This document shows, in pieces, positions 40,825 through 49,655 of a stretch of DNA of 64,000 nt. Location: assembly GCA_031395485.1 (NCBI GenBank), contig JANNUS010000016.1, forward strand, positions 124,001-188,000, written 5' to 3'. The notes beneath the pieces are model-generated. The model saw only the letters and a program-made list of their open reading frames with translations, was not told where the DNA came from and ran no database searches. Made by a program: the position numbers and the translations under genes. The DNA is from UBA2336 sp031395485 (GTDB lineage: Bacteria; Bacteroidota; Bacteroidia; Cytophagales; Cyclobacteriaceae). Position 1 is the stretch's first letter; each line of letters starts with the position of its first letter.

Positions 40825-43800
40825 GTGGCCGAGTACAGCAAAGAAGAGATTAAGCGCATAGAAGAAAAATGGCGAATCGAATGGAAAAACCGTGAGGTAT
40901 ATAAAGTCTCGAACGATTCCAAAAAGCCTAAATTCTATGTTTTGGATATGTTTCCGTACCCATCCGGTGCCGGACTGCACGTAGGCCACCCACTGGGCTA
41001 TATCGCGTCAGATATCGTTGCACGCTACAAGAGACTTAAAGGGTTTAATGTACTTCACCCGATGGGGTTTGACGCCTTCGGATTACCAGCTGAACAGTAT
41101 GCTATTGAACATGGCATTCACCCGGCTACTTCTACCTCCCAAAATATTGAGAACTTCAAAAAGCAATTAGCCAACATCGGCTTTTGCTATGACTGGAGTC
41201 GCAAAGTACAAACCTGCGATCCTAAATACTACAAATGGACACAATGGATTTTTCTTCAAATCTTTGATAGCTGGTATAACCGGAAGAAAGAAAAAGCAGA
41301 AAGAGTAGCGGAGTTGGTCTCAATCTTTGAAAAAGAAGGAAATGCAAACCACCCAGTTCCGAATTCAAAATTTGAAATTCAAAATTTTAAAGCTGTTGAG
41401 TGGAAATCATTCGATGATAAAAATAAACAAGAGATTTTAATGCAGTACCGCCTTGCCTATCTGGCGCACACGGATGTAAACTGGTGTGAGGCATTGGGAA
41501 CTGTATTGGCAAATGATGAAGTCATTAATGGTGTTAGCTATCGCGGAGGCTTTCCTGTAGTAAAAAAGCAAATGCGCCAGTGGAGTCTACGCATTACAGA
41601 ATATGCCGAGCGACTACTACAGGGGTTAGATAAAATTGACTTCAGTGATTCCATGAAGGAGATTCAGCGCAATTGGATTGGGAAGAGTGTTGGGGCGAGA
41701 ATTGATTTTGACCTCACCCCTGGCCCCTCTCCGGAGGAGAGGGGAAGTGCTTCGGGAGAAATTTATGCTCAGGATTTTATTTTTACTACTGACGAGCGTA
41801 CATGGAAATCACAAAAAGAGAATGCTAGAGATAACCGGAAGAGCCCAACAGAAGCAGAAGAGAAATTTTGGCAGTCCGTTCGCAACAGCAATCTTGGTTT
41901 CAAATTCAGAAGGCAACATGCTATCGGTCGATTTATTGTTGACTTTGTTTGTATAGAGAAGAAACTAGTAGTTGAAATTGACGGAGCAATTCATGATTCA
42001 CAAAAAAAGGAAGATGAAGAACGTACACTGATCATTCAAGATGCAGGCTTCAAGGTAATCCGATTCTCTAATGAGGAGGTGCTGAAGAATCTTGAAGTGG
42101 TCTTACAAGAAATTAGAATGGAGCTCTCCTCCCCCTCTCCTCTGGAGAGGGGGCCGGAGGGTGAGGTCCTAACCGTATTCACCACCCGCCCCGATACCAT
42201 TTTCGGAGTAGACTTCATGGTATTGGCACCTGAACACGACTTGGTGAAAAAGATTACCAGTGCATCGCAACAGACAGAGATTGATAAATATCTAAAATAC
42301 GTTGAAAGCCGTTCGGAAGTAGATCGCATGGCGGAAGTGAAGAAGATCACAGGTGCATTTACGGGTGCTTTTGCCGTTAATCCATTCAATGGAAGAGAAG
42401 TTCCTATTTGGATCAGTGAATACGTATTAGTAGGATATGGCACGGGCGCCATTATGGGTGTGCCGAGCGGTGATGAACGCGATCATAAGTTTGCTAAGCA
42501 CTTCAAACTGCCAATCACAAACATCATCGGATCGCATTATAATGGTGAAGAAGCAAATCCAACCAAGGATGCCATTCTTGAAAACTCTGACTTCCTAAAT
42601 GGCATGGTCATGCACAAGGCAATTGATGTTGTGATTCAAAAGCTTGAAGAAAAAGGAATTGGTAAGCGCCAGGTAAATTATAAAATGCGCGATGCTGGCT
42701 GGAGTCGTCAGCGGTATTGGGGTGAACCCTTCCCGGTAACATATCGTGAGGATGTTCCGTATGCAATGAAGGACGAAGAACTTCCATTAGAGCTACCGCC
42801 ATCTGATAATTTTAAATCGGCTGGTAATGGAGAAGGTCCGTTAGCGAATCTTACTGACTGGATCAATTTTGCTCCCAATCAAAAACGCGACAGCAACACC
42901 ATGCCTACTCATGCGGGTGCTGCATGGTACTTTTTGAGATACATGGATCCGCACAATGACACTGCCTTTGCTGATAAAAAAGCATTGGACTATTGGCAAC
43001 AGGTGGATGTCTACATTGGTGGCTCCGAACATGCAGTTGCTCATTTATTATACTCCAGACTGTGGATAAAAATTCTTCACGATCTTGGCTATATAAAATT
43101 TGATGAGCCGTTTAAGAAGTTGATTAATCAGGGAAAAATTACGGGCGATTCGAGATTTGTTTATCGTGTTCGAGGAACGAATCGCTTTGTTTCAGCTGGC
43201 TTAAAAGGCAATCACCAAACAGACGAACTACATGTTGATGTTAATATTGTCAATGGATTAGAATTGGACACTGAAGCCTTCAAAAAATGGAAACCAGACT
43301 TTGCTAATGCTGAATTCATTTTGGAAGATGGCAAATACATCTGCGGATCGGCTATTGAAAAAATGAGCAAATCGTATTTCAATGTTGTCAACCCTGATGA
43401 AATCATAAACAACTATGGAGCCGACACCCTTCGCATGTACGAAATGTTCCTCGGTCCGTTAGAGCAATCCAAACCCTGGAATACGAATGGTATTGACGGT
43501 GTATTTAAATTTTTGAGAAGATTTTGGAATTTATTCCATGATAGTACAGGAAACTTCACCGTGAGTGATGTTGAGCCATCGCGCGATGAATTAAAAGTGT
43601 TTCATAAGACCATCAAGAAGATTGAACACGATATAGATAACTATTCATTCAATACATCGGTAAGTGAATTCATGATTTGCGCGAACGAATTAAGTTCTAT
43701 GAAAAGCAACCTGCCTACCGGACAGGCAGGTAAGCGAAGCATTCTTGAACCGTTGGTGATCGTCCTCGCTCCTTTCGCTCCTCACATTGCAGAAGAGTTG

Positions 43801-44064
43801 TGGGAAAAACTTGGGCATCAGGATACAATCTTAAATGCATCCTTCCCACAATACGATGAGCAGTACTTAACAGAGAGTTCATTCAATTATCCAATCTCCA
43901 TCAACGGAAAAGTGCGTGCGCAAATGAACTTTGCCCTCGACATGCCAAAAGAGGATATTGAGAAAGTAGTATTAGCGTCTGACATCGTGTTGAAGTGGAC
44001 TGAAGGTAAGCCTCCTAAAAAGGTGATAGTGGTGCAGGGGAAGATTGTGAATGTGGTGTTATAG
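40825..44064 (+). CDS. leuS: Leucyl-tRNA synthetase with repeat-derived insertions
   Basis: 1079 residues against about 920-940 for the family. GTG start gives MAEYSKEEIKRIEEKW. Motifs: HIGH-type PSGAGLHVGHPLGY near 47-60, WCEALGTVLANDEV, editing motif TTRPDT at 453-458, KMSKS at 846-850, anticodon domain to the end. Removing residues 296-448 restores normal length; these hold a DUF559 nuclease-like domain flanked by inverted repeats. Smaller insertions are NSKFEIQNF (about 179-188) and LPTGQAG (about 963-969). It charges tRNA-Leu, and since it is essential the insertions must be tolerated unless another leuS exists. The frame is intact throughout. Confidence 0.93.
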   Translation: MAEYSKEEIKRIEEKWRIEWKNREVYKVSNDSKKPKFYVLDMFPYPSGAGLHVGHPLGYIASDIVARYKRLKGFNVLHPMGFDAFGLPAEQYAIEHGIHPATSTSQNIENFKKQLANIGFCYDWSRKVQTCDPKYYKWTQWIFLQIFDSWYNRKKEKAERVAELVSIFEKEGNANHPVPNSKFEIQNFKAVEWKSFDDKNKQEILMQYRLAYLAHTDVNWCEALGTVLANDEVINGVSYRGGFPVVKKQMRQWSLRITEYAERLLQGLDKIDFSDSMKEIQRNWIGKSVGARIDFDLTPGPSPEERGSASGEIYAQDFIFTTDERTWKSQKENARDNRKSPTEAEEKFWQSVRNSNLGFKFRRQHAIGRFIVDFVCIEKKLVVEIDGAIHDSQKKEDEERTLIIQDAGFKVIRFSNEEVLKNLEVVLQEIRMELSSPSPLERGPEGEVLTVFTTRPDTIFGVDFMVLAPEHDLVKKITSASQQTEIDKYLKYVESRSEVDRMAEVKKITGAFTGAFAVNPFNGREVPIWISEYVLVGYGTGAIMGVPSGDERDHKFAKHFKLPITNIIGSHYNGEEANPTKDAILENSDFLNGMVMHKAIDVVIQKLEEKGIGKRQVNYKMRDAGWSRQRYWGEPFPVTYREDVPYAMKDEELPLELPPSDNFKSAGNGEGPLANLTDWINFAPNQKRDSNTMPTHAGAAWYFLRYMDPHNDTAFADKKALDYWQQVDVYIGGSEHAVAHLLYSRLWIKILHDLGYIKFDEPFKKLINQGKITGDSRFVYRVRGTNRFVSAGLKGNHQTDELHVDVNIVNGLELDTEAFKKWKPDFANAEFILEDGKYICGSAIEKMSKSYFNVVNPDEIINNYGADTLRMYEMFLGPLEQSKPWNTNGIDGVFKFLRRFWNLFHDSTGNFTVSDVEPSRDELKVFHKTIKKIEHDIDNYSFNTSVSEFMICANELSSMKSNLPTGQAGKRSILEPLVIVLAPFAPHIAEELWEKLGHQDTILNASFPQYDEQYLTESSFNYPISINGKVRAQMNFALDMPKEDIEKVVLASDIVLKWTEGKPPKKVIVVQGKIVNVVL
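41361..41390. repeat. Short AT-rich repeat within leuS
   Basis: Two tandem copies of ATTCAAAATTT joined by GAA. It codes for NSKFEIQNFK, a stretch uncommon in LeuRS, and is similar to the inverted repeat at 45197-45242. Confidence 0.55.
41710..42168 (+). mobile_element. 459-bp inverted-repeat element with DUF559 nuclease-like domain, in frame in leuS
   Basis: Left end from 41710 begins GACCTCACCCCTGG and the right end to 42168 is its reverse complement with few changes, over about 38 bases. Each end itself folds (CCCCTCTCC..GGAGAGGGG). Length is 153 codons with no stop, fusing residues 296-448 to LeuRS. Between the ends lies a DUF559 domain at about 333-430: SPTEAEEKFWQSVRNSNLG, FKFRRQHAIGRFIVDFV, VVEIDGAIH, GFKVIRFSNEEV. 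D373 and E384-x-D386 fit the Vsr-like PD-(D/E)xK core. No in-frame ATG begins it separately, so it is made only as part of LeuRS. How the element moved is unknown. Confidence 0.88.
43710..43730. repeat. Short palindrome CCTGCCT..AGGCAGG within leuS
   Basis: A 21-base near-palindrome that adds LPTGQAG to the anticodon-domain region of LeuRS between MKSN and KRSILEP. It shares its arms (CCTGCC / GGCAGG) with the nested palindromes in repeat copies B, D and G. Confidence 0.7.
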
Positions 44065-44127
44065 TCATTAGTCCTGAGATAGTTGAAAAGAAATTAGGTT
44101 CGGAATTCCGACTCAAGACTAAGGACT

Positions 44128-44151
44128 GCTAACTAACTACTGTTAGCTTTT
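44128..44151 (+). terminator. Possible terminator after leuS
   Basis: Six-base stem GCTAAC / GTTAGC with an 8-base loop and TTTTAG. The stem is short. The preceding 60 bases (AGTCCTGAG..AAGGACT) look like another degenerate repeat. Confidence 0.4.
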
Positions 44152-44192
44152 AGTAACAATTCCTTAACTTGCCTCGCTTTTAAACTCAGCTT

Positions 44193-45191
44193 ATGCGCCA
44201 TTCTAAAATTGTAGGCCTTGGTCATCATGTGCCTGAAACGGTTATCACCAACGAATACCTCTCTTCCATTATGGATACCACCAACGAGTGGATCATTGAA
44301 CGGACAGGCATTCAAGAGCGCAGGTATATTGATCCAACAAAAGATACAGTTGCGAACATGGCTGCTAAGGCTACACGCATGGCTTTGAAACGTGCGAACC
44401 TAACCGAAAAAGATATTGAGTTTATTGTGTTTGCTACTATCACTCCCGATTACTTTTTTCCGGGTTCGGGTGTGTTGTTACAACGCGAGTTGGGTTTAGA
44501 AAGCATTGGTGCATTGGATATTCGAAATGCCTGCTCTGGATTTATCTACGCATTATCGGTGGCCGATCAGTTTATTAAATCAGGCATGTACAAAACTATT
44601 TTGGTTGTAGGTGCAGAGATTCAATCGACCGCCATTGACATGACGACACGTGGAAGGAACACCGCGGTGATCTTTGCCGATGGTGCCGGTGCAGCCATTT
44701 TACAACCTACCGATAAACCGGGAATCCTTTCTACACATTTACATTCCGATGGTCGCTATGCTGAAGAGTTGTACGTACGTGATCCCGGAAGCAGCCGAAC
44801 TCGTGAAGAACGCCAGCCGGAACAAATTCTGGACACCACGCACTTCAAAGTAGTGATGAATGGCAGCCAGGTTTTCAAACATGCCGTAGTGAGATTTATG
44901 GAAGTAATTAATGAGGCACTGAATGCCAACGGAATAAAGAAAGACGATATTGATTTATTAGTACCGCATCAGGCTAATTTGCGAATCAGTCAGTTTATTC
45001 AGCAAAAACTCGAACTTCCCGATTCGAAAGTTTATAATAACATCATGCGGTATGGAAACACTACAGCTGCCTCTATACCGATTGCGATGAGCGAAGCTTG
45101 GGCAGAAGGGAAAATCAAAGAAAATGACGTAATTTGTTTGGCCGCATTCGGCAGTGGCTTTACATGGGCTTCTGCATTAATTCGGTGGTAA
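44193..45191 (+). CDS. 3-oxoacyl-ACP synthase III (FabH-like)
   Basis: 332 residues. Thiolase fold with C114 in NACSGF, His in PHQANLRI and Asn in YGNTTAASIP: a complete Cys-His-Asn triad. ERTGIQERRY and FGSGFTWASALIRW are standard FabH marks. It condenses an acyl-CoA with malonyl-ACP to start fatty-acid synthesis, in the cytoplasm. Bacteroidota often carry several FabH copies, so whether this is the housekeeping one or a flexirubin/lipid-specific copy cannot be told. No other fab gene lies nearby. Confidence 0.9.
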   Translation: MRHSKIVGLGHHVPETVITNEYLSSIMDTTNEWIIERTGIQERRYIDPTKDTVANMAAKATRMALKRANLTEKDIEFIVFATITPDYFFPGSGVLLQRELGLESIGALDIRNACSGFIYALSVADQFIKSGMYKTILVVGAEIQSTAIDMTTRGRNTAVIFADGAGAAILQPTDKPGILSTHLHSDGRYAEELYVRDPGSSRTREERQPEQILDTTHFKVVMNGSQVFKHAVVRFMEVINEALNANGIKKDDIDLLVPHQANLRISQFIQQKLELPDSKVYNNIMRYGNTTAASIPIAMSEAWAEGKIKENDVICLAAFGSGFTWASALIRW

Positions 45192-45196
45192 TCTTT

Positions 45197-45242
45197 AAAT
45201 CAAAATTCAACATTAAAATATAGAATAGCAGAATTTTGATTT
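45197..45242. repeat. AT-rich inverted repeat AAATCAAAATTC / GAATTTTGATTT
   Basis: A perfect 12-base inverted repeat with a 22-base spacer fills most of the gap between fabH and the 74-aa gene. No T run follows, so it is a poor terminator. Composition resembles the repeat at 41361-41390. Confidence 0.6.
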
Positions 45243-45266
45243 GACAATCTTCAATATTGAATAGAA

Positions 45267-45491
45267 ATGAAAACATCGACCTATAATCCAAGTCCACTTG
45301 AAGTAGACTTTGCAAATGCCTTACACATTTTGCAAGACGAAATTCAAAAGCACCTTCAGGATAACGAGGTGGTTAACGTTGAAAGTAATATTAAGCGTGA
45401 TAACCCAATGGTAAAATTTAGTCTGCTTGATAAAGATGGCGATCCACATGAAATTGTAGTGCGCATTATACAAATACCAGATAAGTTTTAG
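45267..45491 (+). CDS. Small conserved-type protein, function unknown
   Basis: 74 residues: an N-terminal helix (LEVDFANALHILQDEIQKHL) and a beta-rich C-terminal half (MVKFSLLDKDGDPHEIVVRIIQIPD). No signal peptide, no cysteines. The alternating pattern looks like a genuine small domain. It stands between fabH-like and the S41 peptidase. I do not recognise a family. Confidence 0.65.
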   Translation: MKTSTYNPSPLEVDFANALHILQDEIQKHLQDNEVVNVESNIKRDNPMVKFSLLDKDGDPHEIVVRIIQIPDKF

Positions 45492-45580
45492 CAATTACCA
45501 TAACGGCAATACCTCCATTACAATCCATCACATTTTTTTTGCCATCCATCCCACAGAACCAGAGAGCTGTTTTGTGCGTT

Positions 45581-45588
45581 TATATTTG
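45581..45588 (+). promoter_or_regulatory. -7 promoter box before the S41 peptidase
   Basis: TATATTTG fits TAnnTTTG, 14 bases before the ATG at 45603. No clear -33 box. Confidence 0.5.
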
Positions 45589-45602
45589 AGTAATTTTATA
45601 GC

Positions 45603-47249
45603 ATGAGAAAGAGAGTATTTCTAGGATTAATGCTAGTCACTGCACTAATCGCGTTTTCATTTACCACCCAATCGGATAGATATTTCGAAATCGCTAAAAA
45701 CCTCGACATTTTTGCAACACTTTTTAGAGAAGTAAACGCATTGTATGTCGATGATGTTAACCCGAATAAATTAGTCAAAACGGGCATTGATGGTATGCTG
45801 GAGTCACTTGATCCATACACCAATTACATACCGGAAGACATGGTGGAAGATTTCAAGCGAATGAACACCCTACAATATGATGGTATAGGCGCAACACTAA
45901 GCCGCCTAAACAACCGAACAGTAGTTACCATGATTTTTGAAAACTACCCAGCACAAAAAGGAGGTTTAAAAATTGGCGATGAAATATTAAAAATCGATAA
46001 TACAGAAGTTGGTAAATTAACAATTGATCAAGAAGATCAACTTTTAAAGGGGCAGGTAGGCACATCGGTTAACCTTACAATAAAACGCCTGGGTGTTGAA
46101 CAACCCCTTAAGCTAAATTTTAAGCGAGAGAAAATTAAGGGGAGCAATGTTCCATATTCTGGAATGTTAGAAAATAACATTGGCTATATTCAGTTACTTG
46201 AGTTTACAATGGATGCAGGTAAGGAGGTTAAAAACGCTTTAATAGCTTTAAAAAAGAATGGCGCCCGAGCAGTGATTTTAGATGTACGAGGAAATCCCGG
46301 TGGCTTGCTTACAGAAGCGGTTAATATTTGTAACATTTTTATTCCGAGAGGGAAACTTGTAGTTAGTACAAAAGGGAAAATACCAGAACAAAATCATAAC
46401 TACGAAACATTAGACGATGCCGTTGATTCTGAAATCCCGATGGCCGTAATTATTAATCGTGGAAGTGCATCCGCTTCAGAAATTGTTGCCGGTACTCTTC
46501 AGGATTATGACCGAGCCATTGTTATTGGTGAGAAATCGTACGGTAAGGGGTTAGTTCAGGTAAGTAGATTACTTTCCTATAACGCTCAATTAAAAGTAAC
46601 AACAGCAAAATACTACACACCTACCGGGCGCTGTATTCAGGTATTAGACTACTCGCATCGAAGAAATGACGGAAGTGTAGGTACAATTCCAGATTCTGCA
46701 AAGCGGCCATTCAAAACAACATCTGGTAGAACTGTGTATGATGGTGGCGGCATTGAGCCTGATGTAAAAATGCCCTATATTGAGTTACATACTGTTACTC
46801 AGAAATTATACGAGACAGGTTCAATTTTTGAGTATGCCACTGTCTATGCGTTAGCTCATCCTTCTTTACCTGATCCAAAAAGCTTTACCCTAAGCAATGA
46901 TGAGTATTCACAATTTACAATGTGGATGAAAACTAGAAATTTCACATACACTTCAAATTTTGATCAACAGTTGCAACTCGTTAGCCAGGAAGCGAAGAGA
47001 GAGAAATATTACGCTGATGTAAAAGTACATCTTGATCTAATCGAAGGGAAGGTTGAAGAAAATAAAAAAAGCGAAATGCAACTTTATAAAGATGAAATAA
47101 AACAATTGCTGGAAGAAGACATTGCTTCGCGCTATTACCTTGAAAAGGGAAGTATTGAAGTTGGATTCAAGTATGATCAGGAAATTAAGAAAGCAAGTGA
47201 AGTACTACTCAATACCGCTCAATACAAGAAAATATTAAATCTTAAATGA
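45603..47249 (+). CDS. S41 family C-terminal processing peptidase
   Basis: 548 residues. N-terminal signal or anchor (about 5-22), a PDZ domain (about 85-170; LKIGDEILKIDNTEVG), the protease core with catalytic Ser in RGSASASEIVAGTL and Lys in GEKSYGKGLVQ, and a helical C-terminal extension. It should cut proteins at their C-terminus in the periplasm (Prc/CtpA-like). Bacteroidota usually carry several. Its stop overlaps the next gene by four bases. Confidence 0.92.
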   Translation: MRKRVFLGLMLVTALIAFSFTTQSDRYFEIAKNLDIFATLFREVNALYVDDVNPNKLVKTGIDGMLESLDPYTNYIPEDMVEDFKRMNTLQYDGIGATLSRLNNRTVVTMIFENYPAQKGGLKIGDEILKIDNTEVGKLTIDQEDQLLKGQVGTSVNLTIKRLGVEQPLKLNFKREKIKGSNVPYSGMLENNIGYIQLLEFTMDAGKEVKNALIALKKNGARAVILDVRGNPGGLLTEAVNICNIFIPRGKLVVSTKGKIPEQNHNYETLDDAVDSEIPMAVIINRGSASASEIVAGTLQDYDRAIVIGEKSYGKGLVQVSRLLSYNAQLKVTTAKYYTPTGRCIQVLDYSHRRNDGSVGTIPDSAKRPFKTTSGRTVYDGGGIEPDVKMPYIELHTVTQKLYETGSIFEYATVYALAHPSLPDPKSFTLSNDEYSQFTMWMKTRNFTYTSNFDQQLQLVSQEAKREKYYADVKVHLDLIEGKVEENKKSEMQLYKDEIKQLLEEDIASRYYLEKGSIEVGFKYDQEIKKASEVLLNTAQYKKILNLK

Positions 47250-48148
47250 TTTCATTTTCAAGCCGTAAAAGCAAATTTCGAGTTGGCGTTACATTCCTTC
47301 TACTGTTCATTCTAATGGCTTCATTTCATTCGTGTATGACGTTTCGGATGAGCGAAAAGGAAGTTGCTGAATACTTTCAGCAAAAAAAAATTAACGGAAG
47401 TCGCCATCGTTATAAAACAGGCAAGTATACAATTCATTATGCACAGGCTGGCAACGAACAAAATCCACTCATTCTATTTGTTCATGGCTCGCCAGGGTCT
47501 CTGAGCGCATTCATTGATTTTCTTGGCGATACGTCAATAACCGATCACGCGTTGGCAATCACCGCGGATCGGCCAGGCTTTGGTCATTCAAATTTTGGAA
47601 TTGCCGAACCTTCTCTCGAAAAGCAGGCGTTAGCGCTCAAGCCAATCATAGAAAAATATAAAAATAATAAGCCCGTTATTCTTGTTGGACATTCGCTGGG
47701 CGGCCCTGTTATTGCACGCATGGCTATGGATTTTCCCGAGCTGATTGACGGCTTAGTTTTTGTGGCAGCTTCAATAGACCCAGAGCTTGAACCGAACGAA
47801 ACCTGGTTCAGAGCACCCCTTGCAACACCATTCCTTAGCTGGGTGCTACCACGATCGTTGCGAGCTTCAAACGAAGAAATTTATCAACTTAAGCCACAAT
47901 TGGAAGACATGCTTTCGCGCTGGAAGGAAATTAAATGTTCGGTAGTTGTCATTCAGGGTATGAAAGATACGTTAGTACCTGCTGGCAATGCTGACTTTGC
48001 AAAGAGAATGATGATCAATGCCCCCGTTGACCTACTCTTGAAAGAAGAAATGGATCACTTCATTCCGTGGTCAAACCCGGAATTGATAAAGCAGGCCATT
48101 TTTCAACTCCTGAAAAATAAGCCTGCTACTAAGTTTTCTAAAAACTAA
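47246..48148 (+). CDS. Alpha/beta hydrolase, predicted lipoprotein
   Basis: 300 residues. Lipoprotein signal with C30 (SFHSC), then an alpha/beta-hydrolase fold: FVHGSPGSLSAF (oxyanion), VGHSLGGPV with the nucleophile Ser, GMKDTLVPA with the acid, and MDHFIPW with the His. Substrate unknown. It overlaps the S41 gene by four bases at its start and the converging M28 gene by four bases at its end. Confidence 0.88.
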   Translation: MISFSSRKSKFRVGVTFLLLFILMASFHSCMTFRMSEKEVAEYFQQKKINGSRHRYKTGKYTIHYAQAGNEQNPLILFVHGSPGSLSAFIDFLGDTSITDHALAITADRPGFGHSNFGIAEPSLEKQALALKPIIEKYKNNKPVILVGHSLGGPVIARMAMDFPELIDGLVFVAASIDPELEPNETWFRAPLATPFLSWVLPRSLRASNEEIYQLKPQLEDMLSRWKEIKCSVVVIQGMKDTLVPAGNADFAKRMMINAPVDLLLKEEMDHFIPWSNPELIKQAIFQLLKNKPATKFSKN

Positions 48149-49632
48149 TTTCCAGAATACAATTTCTTTGCTGTGACCTCAAACTTATCGCCCGATTTCC
48201 AAATTGGAGCCTTTGGAGCATTCCCTAAAAGATAATTTGTATATACATAAGCTCTGAAATATTTAATCAGGTAATCAAAATCAAGACTCGCTACTTCATC
48301 GGCTGGTTGGTGATAAAATTTCAACAATTCAGCATCAAATGCTTTCGTACCGGGTGCAAAGTTTATAGCCGGAATACCCTTCACCGCAAAACTGTAGTTA
48401 TCCGATCGCTCATATAAATTTTGCTCCGGTACTGGATCAAGCGCGGCTTTCAGTCCAAATGCTTCACATCCTTTGGTAAGGTCTGCTTGTGCTGTTGTTC
48501 GTTCCAAGCCAATAACAGTAGCCATCGTTTTATCGTTGTAACCGGCACCATCACAATTGAAATTAAATACCGACTGTTTCAACGGAATCAACGGATGATC
48601 GGCATACCAGGAACTTCCCAGAAGTCCTTTCTCTTCGCCCGTTAAGGCTAAAATTAAAACAGATCGTTTAGGTGGATACATCGATAAAAATTTCGCGGTC
48701 TCCATTAAGCCAACAGTACCAATTGCATTATCGCGAGCACCGTTAAAGATTGAGTCAGGTTCATTTGCACGAACAGTAACGCCAACGTGGTCATAATGTG
48801 CAGAAATAATTAAGAATTCATTCTTTAATACAGCGCTTGTTCCTTCAATTACACCAGCCACATTTTTTCCATTGATAAAACTAACTTTTGTCCCCACCAC
48901 CGTTAGGCTTCCTGTAGACTTTTTAGTTTCCTTTAAGGCAGCAATTATTGGTGCCTCAGTATTTTTCATCCAAAGGTGAGTTATACCGTCTTCCTTTTTT
49001 AGTGTCATCCTTTTCTGGCTCAAGAAACCAGCAATGCCTTGCCACGGAACTCCCGGTGTTCCTACAATCTCAATAAGCGCTATTGCACCTGCCTCTTTCG
49101 CTAATGTATTTTTCTCGGGTGAATCTGCCAGAAAAGCTTTCATTACGTTAGTCTCTTCTGCCTTGCCCGTAAACGTTACGGCTATCTTACCCTTCATATC
49201 AAATTTTTGAAAATCTTCTTTTGATCCGTATCCGACAAAAACAATCTCGCCCGATATCGAAACGTTGTCGCCCGCAAATAGAACCACATCTTCCATAAGC
49301 TTAAATGTTTGATCTTTCACGGTAAACTCAATTGAAGAAGGCGGTTCCACTTTTTGAAATTCAACTTTTTGAAAGTACTGGGCTGCACCCGGTGCAGGTT
49401 TAATACCCAATTGACGAAAGTAAGATGCTATGTAATTCGCAGCGATGTCAATCTCTGGTGAACCTGTATCACGACCTCGCATTTCATCGGCCGCTAAAAA
49501 TGTCAGGTGAGCCTCCGCATCACTTTTCGTAATCAATTTTGTGATCATCTCAACAGGTGTTTTTTGCGCACTCGCAGAGGTGAGAATAAAGACTGCTAAA
49601 AGGTTAATAAAACTTCGTTTCATAGGGTTCAA
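48145..49632 (-). CDS. M28 family metallopeptidase
   Basis: 495 residues. Signal peptide 1-22 (ending SASAQ). A PA-type insert at about 110-230, then the M28 domain with zinc ligands in SAHYDHVG, GARDNAIG, GEEKGLLG and a terminal-His region YERSDNYSFA. The catalytic set is complete. It removes N-terminal residues from peptides in the periplasm or outside the cell. Its end overlaps the end of the hydrolase gene on the other strand. Confidence 0.9.
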   Translation of the reverse strand: MNPMKRSFINLLAVFILTSASAQKTPVEMITKLITKSDAEAHLTFLAADEMRGRDTGSPEIDIAANYIASYFRQLGIKPAPGAAQYFQKVEFQKVEPPSSIEFTVKDQTFKLMEDVVLFAGDNVSISGEIVFVGYGSKEDFQKFDMKGKIAVTFTGKAEETNVMKAFLADSPEKNTLAKEAGAIALIEIVGTPGVPWQGIAGFLSQKRMTLKKEDGITHLWMKNTEAPIIAALKETKKSTGSLTVVGTKVSFINGKNVAGVIEGTSAVLKNEFLIISAHYDHVGVTVRANEPDSIFNGARDNAIGTVGLMETAKFLSMYPPKRSVLILALTGEEKGLLGSSWYADHPLIPLKQSVFNFNCDGAGYNDKTMATVIGLERTTAQADLTKGCEAFGLKAALDPVPEQNLYERSDNYSFAVKGIPAINFAPGTKAFDAELLKFYHQPADEVASLDFDYLIKYFRAYVYTNYLLGNAPKAPIWKSGDKFEVTAKKLYSGN

Positions 49633-49655
49633 TTTTTAAGGAGTTTTAATTGGGT

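Noticed and set aside
41678..41956. Alternative-frame ORF over the leuS element
   Set aside because: A shadow of the repeat and DUF559 domain in another frame; the leuS frame carries the recognisable domain.
41710..42168. DUF559 as an independent gene
   Set aside because: No in-frame start codon with a usable ribosome site was found inside; the frame continues into LeuRS on both sides.
44069..44127. Additional repeat of AGTCCTGAG / AAGGACT type after leuS
   Set aside because: Arms are too degenerate to define with confidence from one copy.
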